NCBI GenBank assembly: GCA_964552955.1
Contig: CAZKIU010000009.1
Coordinates: 1 to 64,000, forward strand
Length of the DNA: 64,000 bases
DNA from: UBA1413 sp964552955
Lineage (GTDB): Bacteria > Bacteroidota > Bacteroidia > Bacteroidales > Prolixibacteraceae
Direction of reading: 5' to 3'
The notes beneath the pieces are model-generated. The model was not told the DNA's origin. It worked only from the letters and a program-made list of their open reading frames with translations, and made no database searches. This document shows positions 17,557-26,411 of this stretch, piece after piece; the first letter of the stretch is position 1; every line of letters starts with the position of its first letter. Made by a program: the position numbers and the translations under genes.

Positions 17557-18441
17557 TTATCCCCTGGGGTGGGCTTGCTGATAGATGCTGCGCAATTTCT
17601 CGAAGGTGGTATGCGTATATACTTCGGTGGCAGCCAGACTGGAATGACCCAGCAATTCTTTGACCGCATTGAGGTCAGCACCTTTATTCAGCAGGTGGGT
17701 TGCATAGGTATGCCGCAACACATGTGGGCTTTTCCGGTCGGCCAGCGTAACCTGGCTCAGATAGCGGTTCACAATCCGGTAAATCAGCTTCCTGTAGGCC
17801 GGGTCTCCCTTGTCAGTCACCACCAGGGGCCCATCACTGCTTCCGGTCACTCCTTCCCTGAGCAATAGATACTCCCTGATCTGGGATCTCATGCTCATCG
17901 GAAAGGGGATGATTCGCTGTTTATTCCTTTTCCCCGTCACCTTGATCTGACTCTGTTCCGTATCGACCTGCGCAACAGGAAGGGTTAGCAACTCAGCCAG
18001 CCGGATTCCCGTTCCATAGAGCAGGGTGATCACCAGCTTGTCCCTGACCCCACTGAAATCAGCCGTGAAAAAGCCATCATCGAGCAGGTGGTGAAGCCGG
18101 GGTTCTTCTACAAACACCGGCAGTCTTTTTTTCAACCTGGGCAGGGGAAGATCAACGATAGGTGAGGCTTCGAGGTGCCCCATTTTCATCAGGAATCTGA
18201 AATAAGATTTAAGGGTGGATATCTTCCGTCTGACACTCCGGGGAGACAACCCTTGTTCCATCAACCTGACCACCCAATCTCTCACCAGCTTCCTGTCAAC
18301 GCTCCCCGCATCAAATTCACCCCTCCTTTCCACGCAAAACTGCGTAAACTGGTTCAGATCCTTCCGGTAGGCCGTTATGGTATGAGAAGAATCCCTCTTC
18401 TCAAACTGCAGATATGCTATGAAAGATTCCTGGTAATCCAT
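17557..18441 (-). CDS. xerC: Tyrosine recombinase XerC/XerD
   Basis: A 294-residue tyrosine recombinase that resolves chromosome dimers at dif. The N-terminal SAM-like core-binding domain (1-90) precedes the catalytic domain with Arg in GTGIRLAEL, Lys in KVTGKRNKQRI, the HxxR box SPHVLRHTYATHLL, His in LLGHSSLAATEVYTH and Tyr in the same segment (VYTH). All catalytic residues are present. Its place between rpsU and hpf is conserved in Bacteroidota, so it is a housekeeping recombinase rather than an integrase of a mobile element. Whether it is the XerC or XerD partner cannot be settled here. Confidence 0.93.
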   Translation of the reverse strand: MDYQESFIAYLQFEKRDSSHTITAYRKDLNQFTQFCVERRGEFDAGSVDRKLVRDWVVRLMEQGLSPRSVRRKISTLKSYFRFLMKMGHLEASPIVDLPLPRLKKRLPVFVEEPRLHHLLDDGFFTADFSGVRDKLVITLLYGTGIRLAELLTLPVAQVDTEQSQIKVTGKRNKQRIIPFPMSMRSQIREYLLLREGVTGSSDGPLVVTDKGDPAYRKLIYRIVNRYLSQVTLADRKSPHVLRHTYATHLLNKGADLNAVKELLGHSSLAATEVYTHTTFEKLRSIYQQAHPRG

Positions 18442-18479
18442 CTGATTTCACAACTAATCAGGAATCCTGACCTGACAAA

Positions 18480-18671
18480 TCAGTCTTCCTGGCGCTGCAA
18501 ACCCTGAATATAAACAGCCTTTTTCATTACGGCCCTTTTCTTCTCAGAGGGCTTTGAAAATACCTGTCTTTCTCTCAATTCCTTGATAACGCCTGTTTTC
18601 TCGAACTTGCGTTTGAACCTTTTCAAGGCTCTTTCGATATTCTCTCCTTCTTTAATCGGAATAATGATCAT
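18480..18671 (-). CDS. rpsU: 30S ribosomal protein S21
   Basis: The 63-residue basic protein S21, recognised from IIPIKEGENIERALKRFKRKFEKTG followed by a highly basic tail with KPSEKKRAVMKKAVY. In Bacteroidota S21 helps sequester the 16S anti-Shine-Dalgarno sequence on the 30S platform, which fits the poor Shine-Dalgarno use across this window. It has its own promoter at 18704-18734 and leads the rpsU-xerC-hpf group. Confidence 0.95.
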   Translation of the reverse strand: MIIIPIKEGENIERALKRFKRKFEKTGVIKELRERQVFSKPSEKKRAVMKKAVYIQGLQRQED

Positions 18672-18703
18672 AAAACTCTGTTTTTCATTTTTGAAACGAG
18701 GCG

Positions 18704-18734
18704 CAAAATTAAAAAATATTCGGTTGCAATCAAA
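18704..18734 (-). promoter_or_regulatory. Promoter of rpsU
   Basis: On the minus strand TTTG (18731-18734), 19 nt, then TAATTTTG (18704-18711) fits the Bacteroidota consensus, giving a start about 26 bp before the S21 ATG. A second -7 like element, TATATTTG, overlaps the -33 box (18731-18738) and might drive a slightly longer transcript, with only a TTTC at its -33 position. Confidence 0.75.
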
Positions 18735-18788
18735 TATAATACAAAAATTTCACATTTGAAACCCTTGCAGAGACAATGGTTTGAAAAA

Positions 18789-20030
18789 TCAGTGGCAAGA
18801 GAGGTAAGGGACCAGTTTTAAGAACGCCAGGCTGTCGACCATGCTGTTTTCGAGCAGTTGGGCGGGCGACAGGAAGGGGCCGTGAGCTGATCGAAAGTCA
18901 GGGATTGCCCGGGAGAGGGTCCGTCCAACATAAGGATGGTTCGCCAGAGTACGGGTATCGGCGAAATTGATCCTGAGGGGAGTGATCAGCTCCGGATCGG
19001 CAGTGAGCCAGGGAATCAACAGGAGAAACCGCTCCTCTGTCATGCCATACACTTCCCTGAGTTGGTCCAGAGAGGCGAATCCTCCCAACTTTGTACGGTA
19101 GCGGATGATCCTGCCGGCAAATACAGGACCTATTCCCGGGAGGGTGGTCAGCAGGGCCGAGTCGGCCAGGTTCAGCTCCATCGGTGTACTGGGTGGGCTT
19201 TGAAGCGGCAGTTGTTCCGTCACCGGGCTCCCCACCACGATCCAGCGCTCCAATTCCTGATAGAAGGCACTATCGATCCCATAAATTTTTCTCAGATCTT
19301 CCTTTTTCCTGAATTTTCCTCCATGGGTACGGAACCCCAGGAGGTTACGCCGCTGATAATCACTGAAGCCCAATTTTTTAAGCTCCTCTTCAGTAACTGT
19401 TGAGGGGTCAAATGGGAATAACTCCCGCTGCCTCTCCCCGGAAGAATGGGTTCGGTCAGGGCCGTAGGCCCCGGTCGTAGAGCCATGGGAGGGGGTGGGA
19501 GAAGGATCACCGGAGGGGAATCCTGCAGGTGAATTTCTGGCAGATCGGGGGAGGGCATATGGGGCAGCCCGGGTTGAGGCAAAGGGGGTTCCTCTTGCTG
19601 GGGCAGGGGCACCAGGGATCTCAATGAAGGGGAGGAGAAGGGCCATCAGGGAGTCGTTCATCCCATAAAGCCGGCCAAAATCCTTGGGTTGACGGAATTT
19701 CCCTCCCCGGGAACGGTAGCGCAGCAGGTTTTGGCGGATCTGGCGGGGCAGCGCCAGAGAGTCCAGGGCTTCGGGGGAGATGGTGTTGGGGTCGAAGGCA
19801 AAAAGACGCCCCACAGCCGGCCCATTCTCCTGCGGTAACGGGATCTGTTCCAGCAATGCCCTGGTCTCACCCGGAATCTTCCGGGCAGGGAAACCCCTCT
19901 TACCCGCCACGATATTCAAAAGCAGGGAGACCAGCAATAATCCCCCCAGGAGCAACATTCCGTTGCGCTCCGACCGGGTCAGGGTGAAATAATCCCTCGC
20001 CATTTGTCTGAAACGGTGGTCTCCCATCAC
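18789..20030 (-). CDS. Membrane-anchored protein with four ComEA-like helix-hairpin-helix modules
   Basis: A 413-residue protein with a single membrane segment near the N-terminus (NGMLLLGGLLLVSLLLNIVA, about 23-42), so the rest should lie outside the cytoplasm. A Pro/Ser/Thr-rich linker separates four modules of about 60 residues, each of the ComEA type: a DPNT- or NLAD-like entry, a hairpin, R-x-R..GGKF, then a YGM/YGI turn and an L-rich end. The third module has a classic HhH, LPGIGPVFAGRIIRYR. ComEA binds DNA during uptake; by family this protein may bind DNA at the envelope, but no comEC or pilin gene is nearby. It is a single-gene unit. Confidence 0.85.
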   Translation of the reverse strand: MMGDHRFRQMARDYFTLTRSERNGMLLLGGLLLVSLLLNIVAGKRGFPARKIPGETRALLEQIPLPQENGPAVGRLFAFDPNTISPEALDSLALPRQIRQNLLRYRSRGGKFRQPKDFGRLYGMNDSLMALLLPFIEIPGAPAPARGTPFASTRAAPYALPRSARNSPAGFPSGDPSPTPSHGSTTGAYGPDRTHSSGERQRELFPFDPSTVTEEELKKLGFSDYQRRNLLGFRTHGGKFRKKEDLRKIYGIDSAFYQELERWIVVGSPVTEQLPLQSPPSTPMELNLADSALLTTLPGIGPVFAGRIIRYRTKLGGFASLDQLREVYGMTEERFLLLIPWLTADPELITPLRINFADTRTLANHPYVGRTLSRAIPDFRSAHGPFLSPAQLLENSMVDSLAFLKLVPYLSCH

Positions 20031-20235
20031 GGTAACGGGTTAAATGTGTGGTTTGGAGCGTGCCGGCACAGGACCGGAAGCGTCTGCTCTTCTTGAAGTT
20101 AATTTAGTAAAAAGGAACGAAAAAAGCAAGGTTTCATTCCTATAAACGGGAGGGGACCACACGAGCAGGAGAAACGAAGGTCCTTCAGGGCCGAGGCGCC
20201 CGGTATGCCGTGGACGGTCAGGTCTCAGAGCCGGC

Positions 20236-21621
20236 TCAGAAGCGTAACAGTCCGATGCCGTTGAGGAAGATGATGGCCAGGGCCACAGGGGCGATGTAGC
20301 GGATCAGAAACATATAAAAGGGGATATAGCCGGTTTTGAGCGTTCCCTCATTGGAGAGTTCAGAAGCCGCCTTTTGCCTGCCAAAAAACCAGGCCACAAA
20401 GAGAACGATAAAGAAACCTCCCATGGGCAACAGGATATTGGCTGAGGTGAAGTCCAGAACTTCAAAGACATTTTTACCGAAGAGGGTCACCCCTTTCATC
20501 ATGGGATTCCAGGCCAGGGTGCTCATCAGCCCCAGGATGGAGACGGTTCCTGCGGCGGTCCAGGTAGCGGCCTTTCGGGTCATTTTCAGCTCCTCGGAAA
20601 AGAAAGCCACAATGACTTCCAGAACGGAGATGGTTGAAGTGAGGGCAGCCAGCGCCAACAGGAGGAAAAAAAGGACGGCGAAAAAGGAACCTCCCGGCAT
20701 TTGCTGGAAGATGCCGGGAAGGGTGACAAAAACGAGGCCCGGACCGTAACCCGGTTCGATGTGGAAGGAGAAAACGGCGGGGAAAATGGCTACCCCGGCG
20801 AGGATGGCTACCAGGGTATCGGTGAAGGCCACAGAAAAGGAGGTCCCCAGGAGGTTGTCGCTTTTAGGAAAGTAAGAGGCATAAGTGATGAGGGTTCCCA
20901 TGCCGATACTCATGCTGAAGAAGACCTGGCCCAGGGCGGCCAGGATCGCGGAGGAGTCGATTTTAGAAAAATCGGGTTGGAAGAGAAAGCGGATCCCCTC
21001 CAGGGAACCCGGCAGGGTCAGGGAGCGGATGCAAAGGACGACCAGGATCAGGAAGAGGAGCGGCATCATGATCACCGTTGACTTTTCGATGCCTTTTTTA
21101 ACGCCGAAGACTATGATGCCGGCGGTCATCCCCATAAAAAGAAAAAACCAGAGCAGGGGCCGCCAGGAGTGATCCCTGAAATGGCTGAACATTTCGCCCA
21201 GTTGCACCCCATCTTTTCCCGGGAATCCACCGATCACCGCCTGGTAGATATATTCCAGGGTCCATCCGGCAACGGTAGTATAGAATGCCAGGATCATAAA
21301 CGCGGCAGCTACCCCCATCAGACCTACGAGATACCAGGGCTTCCGGGGGGCCAGTTTTTTGAAAGCCCCGTAAGGATTCAGCTGGGCCGACCGGCCAATC
21401 ACGAACTCAGAGAGCATCACCGGGATGCCGATGGCCACCACAAATACCAGGTAAACCACCAGGAAGGCAGCCCCCCCGTATTCACCCGTGAGGTAAGGGA
21501 AACGCCAGATGTTTCCCAGGCCCACTGCCGACCCGGCTGTGGCGGCAATCACCCCGAATTTGGTCGCAAAAGACTCCCTGTTTCCCTGTGGTTTTTCCAT
21601 AGTTTCTGATTTTATAGGCAA
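20236..21621 (-). CDS. Sodium-dependent symporter, SNF (neurotransmitter:sodium) family
   Basis: A 461-residue inner-membrane transporter of the LeuT-fold SNF family. TM1 carries the sodium/substrate motif GSAVGLGNIWRFPY, followed by GGAAFLVVYLVFVVAIGIP; eleven or so hydrophobic segments can be counted. The substrate is probably an amino acid but cannot be read from the sequence. The start may be the Met at 21600 (MEKPQGN), seven codons in. It begins 8 bp after the tamL stop and may be co-transcribed with it, though a functional link is unlikely. Confidence 0.92.
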   Translation of the reverse strand: MPIKSETMEKPQGNRESFATKFGVIAATAGSAVGLGNIWRFPYLTGEYGGAAFLVVYLVFVVAIGIPVMLSEFVIGRSAQLNPYGAFKKLAPRKPWYLVGLMGVAAAFMILAFYTTVAGWTLEYIYQAVIGGFPGKDGVQLGEMFSHFRDHSWRPLLWFFLFMGMTAGIIVFGVKKGIEKSTVIMMPLLFLILVVLCIRSLTLPGSLEGIRFLFQPDFSKIDSSAILAALGQVFFSMSIGMGTLITYASYFPKSDNLLGTSFSVAFTDTLVAILAGVAIFPAVFSFHIEPGYGPGLVFVTLPGIFQQMPGGSFFAVLFFLLLALAALTSTISVLEVIVAFFSEELKMTRKAATWTAAGTVSILGLMSTLAWNPMMKGVTLFGKNVFEVLDFTSANILLPMGGFFIVLFVAWFFGRQKAASELSNEGTLKTGYIPFYMFLIRYIAPVALAIIFLNGIGLLRF

Positions 21622-21629
21622 ATATAAGG

Positions 21630-23942
21630 CTAGAAAGGATATCCGATGGCAAAGGAGAGGTTGAAATCATTCCCGGCGAGAGGCCGGGCGCCTGTAATCC
21701 ACCCATTATGTTCCGGCTGGGCAGGATCCCGCATTTTCATGCCCAGATCCAGCCGGAACACAAAATAGGTGAAGTCGAACCGGAAACCCATACCGGTACC
21801 CAGGGCCATCTGCTTGTAAAACTGGTTGAGACGGAACTGGGCTCCGGGGCGGTTATCTTTTTCGTTAATGGCCCACACGTTGCCGGCATCCATGAATAGA
21901 GCCCCTTCCAGAAACCGGATCAACCGGAAACGGTATTCCAGGTTAGCTTCCAGCTTGATATCTCCCGACTGGTTGGGATAAGAGCCTTCAGGGGCCCTGT
22001 AGGTTCCGGGGCCCAGGGAGCGGACCTGCCATGCCCTGATACCGTTGGCCCCTCCGGTGAAGTACTTCTTTTCAAAGGGAAGAACATCAAAATTACCGTA
22101 GGGATACCCCACCCCGGCAAACAAACGGGCCACCACAGAATTGTATTTATCCAGCATATAACCCCGCCGCAATTCCACATCTCCCCTGACGTACTGCGCA
22201 TAGCGGGTATCCAGGAACTTATAGTAAATACGTGGGTCGAGTCCGGTGGTGTCGGTTTCGGTGATCTTGTGAGCCCCTGACATCCGGGAAAGCAGATTCA
22301 GCGCATTCCCCGATGATTCGGCCGACAACCTGACATAAGAGTAATTGGCCCTGGATCGAACGATCTGAGTGTTATAAACATAAGAATAGCTGGTCGCCAG
22401 GATAAGGTGATCGGTGAAGCTCTCCCTGATATAGAGGTCATAGATGGAATTAAGGAATCCCGGGTCGAAGCGGGAGAGGTTGACCATGTTGAAGTCGATC
22501 AGATTCCAGTTATGCCGCTGGTATTCAGAGGTCATCCACTCATACCCCAGTCGCAGGGTGGAAATGGTGCGGGTATAGTCAGGACGCTGCTGGAAGTTAT
22601 AGCCCAGGGTAAAGAGCGATTTGGGAAGGGTATTACCGAAAGAGGGGATCAGACTCATGGGAAAAATCAGGTTGGGGACGATGAGGGTAGCTTCCACTCC
22701 CAGTTCGCGGGTATTGAAGTCAAGCGACTGGTTGCTCACGATAGCCTGCTGTCGTTCCATGGCCCCTTTGAGTTTCATATTAAGGATTTCGGCTCCGTGG
22801 AAAATATTCCGGTGTGCGTAGTTGAGATTGCCTGCAATTCCGAAGTTCCCTGACGTGTTGGTCCCTTCAATGTCGAAGGAAGCCGATTGCCGGCTCAGGG
22901 GTGAAAGGTCTATATTACAGTCGAGCAGATCAGGGCGGAGGGAGTCGGCGGATTCCCTGAAATTAATATTGATAAACCGGAACTGGCGCAAACGGTTCAG
23001 GGCGTTGAAGCTGTTCTCGGCTTCCCCGGCATGGTAGAACTGACCTGGGGTGATCCTGTTCAGCCGCATGAAGAGCCTGGGATTATAATGCAGGTTCTCC
23101 GGAAAGATAAAGGTGTGTCCCTGCTGGTTCACCGTATCACGGTCCAGGTTCTCCTGGCTGCCCGGAAGTACATTCCAGGTCACCCGATTGATCTGGTAGG
23201 TCCTGAAAATACGGTCTGAATCGGCAACCCCTCCCGGGAGTTCAACGAACATCTTCAGACGGGCTTGCCCTGGGCTCTTCAGGGTGTCAGCTTCAAAAAA
23301 GATAAGGGGCTTCGAAAAATAGTAATACCCTTTGTTCTGGAAGAACCTGACCACCCGGTCGCGCTCCCTGTCGAGAAGGTCCAGGTCAAACCCCCCGCCT
23401 GGTTTGAGATGAGCCGTCTTATAACCGGCCTCGAAGAGGTGCCGTAAGGTGGTATCGGCTATAGCATAAGTCACCTCGTTGATCTGCCAGGGGTCCCCGC
23501 TATGGATCTTGTACGTCAAGTCGGCCTTGCGCCGGTTATCCCTGAACCGGATGGAATAATCCACGCCGGCATCATAATATCCTTTATTGTGAAGGTATTG
23601 CTCCAGCTGGTTGCGCGACTGGATCGCCAGGCTCTCATCAAAGAGCTGGGGCGCCTCCCCTGCCCGCTTCAGCCAACTGTTGCTTTTATTTGGTGAAGAG
23701 AGGTTATAGAGCCACATGTGAAACTTGAAAAATCCCAGTATACGGGTATTCTCACGCTGCCTGATATAGGAGAGGATCTCTTCGCGGTTCAGCTCCTGGT
23801 TCTTGGTCTTGACCTCCACGCGGTTCAGGAGGGCCTCCCCCTCGGGAACATACCTGGTCCCGGCACAGGAGGCCAACAGGAGCAACACCCCCAGGGCACT
23901 CCCAAGCAGGGTAAAACGACAACAGGAAATCATTTTTTCCAT
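21630..23942 (-). CDS. tamL: Outer membrane BamA/TamA-like lipoprotein TamL
   Basis: A 770-residue Omp85-family outer-membrane protein. It begins with a lipoprotein signal peptide (lipobox LLASC, Cys26), which sets the Bacteroidota TamL apart from TamA. POTRA-like repeats follow (about 27-330), with ITYAI-like strands and YNPRLFMRLNRITPGQFYH, then a C-terminal 16-strand barrel containing GYPYGNFDVLPFEKKYF, GGANGIRAW and EANLEYRFRL and ending in Phe (LSFAIGYPF). TamL is thought to work with TamB in assembling or transporting outer-membrane components. It is divergent from a TrmH-family gene, a pairing often seen in Bacteroidota. Confidence 0.9.
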   Translation of the reverse strand: MEKMISCCRFTLLGSALGVLLLLASCAGTRYVPEGEALLNRVEVKTKNQELNREEILSYIRQRENTRILGFFKFHMWLYNLSSPNKSNSWLKRAGEAPQLFDESLAIQSRNQLEQYLHNKGYYDAGVDYSIRFRDNRRKADLTYKIHSGDPWQINEVTYAIADTTLRHLFEAGYKTAHLKPGGGFDLDLLDRERDRVVRFFQNKGYYYFSKPLIFFEADTLKSPGQARLKMFVELPGGVADSDRIFRTYQINRVTWNVLPGSQENLDRDTVNQQGHTFIFPENLHYNPRLFMRLNRITPGQFYHAGEAENSFNALNRLRQFRFININFRESADSLRPDLLDCNIDLSPLSRQSASFDIEGTNTSGNFGIAGNLNYAHRNIFHGAEILNMKLKGAMERQQAIVSNQSLDFNTRELGVEATLIVPNLIFPMSLIPSFGNTLPKSLFTLGYNFQQRPDYTRTISTLRLGYEWMTSEYQRHNWNLIDFNMVNLSRFDPGFLNSIYDLYIRESFTDHLILATSYSYVYNTQIVRSRANYSYVRLSAESSGNALNLLSRMSGAHKITETDTTGLDPRIYYKFLDTRYAQYVRGDVELRRGYMLDKYNSVVARLFAGVGYPYGNFDVLPFEKKYFTGGANGIRAWQVRSLGPGTYRAPEGSYPNQSGDIKLEANLEYRFRLIRFLEGALFMDAGNVWAINEKDNRPGAQFRLNQFYKQMALGTGMGFRFDFTYFVFRLDLGMKMRDPAQPEHNGWITGARPLAGNDFNLSFAIGYPF

Positions 23943-23950
23943 CAGGTGAG

Positions 23951-23975
23951 GATCACTTTTACAAAAATAGTGATC
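23951..23975 (-). promoter_or_regulatory. Inverted repeat over a candidate tamL -7 box
   Basis: GATCACT and AGTGATC form a perfect 7-bp inverted repeat separated by 11 bp. The spacer contains, on the minus strand, TATTTTTG (23962-23969), a perfect -7 element. No good -33 box is present (CTG at 21 nt), suggesting a weak or activator/repressor-controlled promoter for tamL. Confidence 0.4.
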
Positions 23976-24029
23976 TGTTTCTAGCAGAGTCAGTGAATTT
24001 GAGGTTATCTTTAAAAAAATGAATTTTCA

Positions 24030-24803
24030 ATGCTGGGGAAGAACAGGATAAAAACCATCAGGTCGCTTGAAATGAAAAAGTACAGGCTCCGGGAGCAACA
24101 GTTTCTGGCGGAGGGGACGAAGCTGGTCACGACGCTGCTGGCCTCGGAGATGGTGGTGGAATGGCTGGCTGCCACTCCGGAATGGTTGGCAGAGGCGGGG
24201 GAACTGGCCAGGAAGTCCCTGACGGTCACCGAAGCCTCAGCGGATGAGCTGGCTAAAGCCACCTTTCTAAAGGCCCCCCCGCCTTGCATGGCCCTTTGCC
24301 GCATTCCTCAATATGCTCCGGAAGAGATCGCCCCTGAAAAAGATCTGGTTCTATGCCTTGACGGCATTCAGGATCCGGGCAACCTGGGCACCATCGTGAG
24401 GCTGGCCGGATGGTTCGGGATTCGCGATATCGTATGCTCTGAAGATACGGCCGACCTCTATGCCCCCAAGGCGGTACAGGCTACCATGGGAGCCCTGACG
24501 GGTGTGCGGGTCCATTATCTTCCGCTCCATGACTTCCTGGCCCGTTCCAAAGCCCGGGGGCTCCAGATTGCCGGCACTTTTCTGGAGGGAGATGACCTCT
24601 ACAAGGCTGCCCTGCCGGCGTGCGGCATCATCGTTCTCGGAAATGAAGGCCAGGGCATACGGAGCGAAACAGCCCCTCTGATGACCCGGAAACTGACCAT
24701 TCCTGATTTTGCCCTGGCAGGTGTCAAACCCGAATCACTGAATGTTTCTGTGGCTGCCGCTATTGTCCTCTCCGAATTCCGGAGAAGAAAAGGTTCCTCC
24801 TGA
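24030..24803 (+). CDS. TrmH (SpoU) family RNA 2'-O-methyltransferase
   Basis: A 257-residue SPOUT-class RNA ribose methyltransferase. The N-terminal substrate-binding domain (1-95, KYRLREQQFLAEGTKLV) is of the L30e-like type. The catalytic trefoil-knot domain shows motif 1 DGIQDPGNLGTIVRLAGWFG, motif 2 IIVLGNEGQGIRSE and motif 3 TIPDFALAGVKPESLNVSVA (here AGVKPESLNVSVAAAI). It is the only plus-strand gene among minus-strand neighbours and is divergent from tamL. Whether it modifies rRNA or tRNA is not clear from sequence. Confidence 0.92.
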   Translation: MLGKNRIKTIRSLEMKKYRLREQQFLAEGTKLVTTLLASEMVVEWLAATPEWLAEAGELARKSLTVTEASADELAKATFLKAPPPCMALCRIPQYAPEEIAPEKDLVLCLDGIQDPGNLGTIVRLAGWFGIRDIVCSEDTADLYAPKAVQATMGALTGVRVHYLPLHDFLARSKARGLQIAGTFLEGDDLYKAALPACGIIVLGNEGQGIRSETAPLMTRKLTIPDFALAGVKPESLNVSVAAAIVLSEFRRRKGSS

Positions 24804-24819
24804 AGGCCCCATCGCCCGT

Positions 24820-25611
24820 TTACTCAAAATGGAAGGAAAGGGTAAATATGTTGGAGCGGAGTGATTTCAAAGCATCGGTATAATACTCGCGCTGGAAGGA
24901 ATCAGCCCCTGGTCCGGGCCCCAGCTGATTGTTCAGCCCCAGGCTGACTTTGGCTTCCACCGAAAACCTGAAAAACTGAAGGTAGCTGTCCCAGCCTGCT
25001 CCCAGCTCTGCATAATAACCATCGCGTTGCAAACCTACCAGGTCAGTGGAGGCAAATTTGGAAATATCCAGCCGCAAGGCGCCCCCGAAAATGACATAAG
25101 GGCGGCCGTTGTTGATGCGGTCCGCTTTGTATTTGACCAGCAGGGGCAAGTCGATGAAAGTGGATTTGATGGAATAGTCGTATTGCGTTTCGCTATAATC
25201 AGCGATTTCATCGATGACTTCCACATTATATCTGAGTTTGCGCTCTCCGAAGGACATGCCCGGCAGAAAACGCAGGTCGAGGGTGCGGGTCATCCTCAGA
25301 TTACTCACGATACCTACGGTAAACCCCGGGATGAGATGAGCTACATCGGCCCTGATCTGCGACTGGCCGTTGACCTCGCCAGGGTATTCACTGTAATTGG
25401 AGGAGAAAAAACGGGGATTATCCTGCAGCAGAGGATAATTGTCCACACTGAAATCGAGGGTATTCACCCCCAGGGTAAAACCAAAATGGAGCCGTTTCTC
25501 ATCGAAGGTCGTCAGATGGTTGAGTTTCATCTTCTGCCCCGAGGCGGTGATGGCCCCCAGCAGAAGAAGCCCCACCAGCACAGATCTGATATTTGGTCGG
25601 TGATTACCCAT
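24820..25611 (-). CDS. porT: PorT-family outer membrane protein (type IX secretion)
   Basis: A 263-residue protein with an N-terminal signal peptide (LVGLLLLGAITASGQ) followed by an eight-stranded outer-membrane beta-barrel pattern: RLHFGFTLGVNTLDF, IPGFTVGIVSNLRM, LDLRFLPGMSFGERKLRY, FIDLPLLVKYKADR, RPYVIFGGALRLDI and the C-terminal FTLSFHFE. This matches PorT of the type IX secretion system. Its place directly downstream of menG and facing a TrmH gene is the arrangement seen around porT in other Bacteroidota. It likely supports secretion of the giant sorting-domain protein encoded at 29359-36066. Confidence 0.85.
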   Translation of the reverse strand: MGNHRPNIRSVLVGLLLLGAITASGQKMKLNHLTTFDEKRLHFGFTLGVNTLDFSVDNYPLLQDNPRFFSSNYSEYPGEVNGQSQIRADVAHLIPGFTVGIVSNLRMTRTLDLRFLPGMSFGERKLRYNVEVIDEIADYSETQYDYSIKSTFIDLPLLVKYKADRINNGRPYVIFGGALRLDISKFASTDLVGLQRDGYYAELGAGWDSYLQFFRFSVEAKVSLGLNNQLGPGPGADSFQREYYTDALKSLRSNIFTLSFHFE

Positions 25612-25637
25612 GTCCTTAAAACAACATTTGCGGTGAT

Positions 25638-26411
25638 TTATTGTGTGGTCAGGTTCGGGTCAGCAGGAGTGGGACTTCCCGGGGTGTAGTTTTTAATTCC
25701 GGTATAGATAGTGGCGATGCCGAAAGTCAGGGGGTAGGCCTGGCATCGGGTGAAGCCGGCGGCCCTGAGCAAGGCCAGGAACTCCTCCCCGTCGGGAAAC
25801 TGCCCCACCGATCCGGGCAGGTAGGTATAGGCAGACTTATCGCCAGAGATCCAACGCCCGATTCCGGGGAGAATCCTGGTAAAGTAAAGGTGGTAGATTT
25901 GCCGGAAAGGGGTTCTGCGGGGGCGGGAGAACTCGAGTACCACAATCTGCCCCTCCGGCCCAAGCACCCGGTGCATCTCCCTGATGCCGGCAGAGGTATT
26001 TTCGAAGTTGCGGACGCCGAAGCCCGAGATAACCACATCAAAGGAAGCCTCCCCGAATGGGAGGTTTTCGGCATCCCCATAAAGGAGTTCTATCCGTTGG
26101 TCCATTCCCTTGCGGCGTAATTTCTCGCGGCCTGCAGCCAGCATTTCCTCGGAAATGTCCACACCGGTGACTTTTTCCGGAGCAGCCTTCAGGGCGGCCA
26201 GCGCAAAGTCACCCGTTCCGGCAGCCACATCCAGAATAAACCGCGGCCGGCTGCCCCGGAACAACGAAACCGCCTTCCGCCTCCAGTATTTGTCAATATT
26301 GAAGGAAAGCAAATGGTTCAACAGGTCGTAGCGGGGAGCAATCCGGTCGAACATAAGCGCCACCTGTTTCTTTTTCGGAAGCGGGGAGTCGCTGTAGGGC
26401 ATACTGCTCAT
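25638..26411 (-). CDS. ubiE: Demethylmenaquinone methyltransferase (UbiE/MenG)
   Basis: A 257-residue SAM-dependent C-methyltransferase for the last step of menaquinone synthesis. Family signatures are FDRIAPRYDLLNHLLSFNID, motif I LDVAAGTGDFALAAL, the acidic GVDISEEML, and DVVISGFGVRNFE with HRVLGPEGQIVVLEFS. The ATG overlaps the stop codon of the upstream PurL-like gene by one base (TGATG), so the two are translationally coupled. Menaquinone is the usual quinone in this phylum. Confidence 0.95.
   Translation of the reverse strand: MSSMPYSDSPLPKKKQVALMFDRIAPRYDLLNHLLSFNIDKYWRRKAVSLFRGSRPRFILDVAAGTGDFALAALKAAPEKVTGVDISEEMLAAGREKLRRKGMDQRIELLYGDAENLPFGEASFDVVISGFGVRNFENTSAGIREMHRVLGPEGQIVVLEFSRPRRTPFRQIYHLYFTRILPGIGRWISGDKSAYTYLPGSVGQFPDGEEFLALLRAAGFTRCQAYPLTFGIATIYTGIKNYTPGSPTPADPNLTTQ

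Noticed and set aside
17557..18441. Integrase of a genomic island
   Set aside because: Although a tyrosine recombinase near tRNA genes, it lies in the conserved rpsU-xerC-hpf order with no attachment repeats or cargo.
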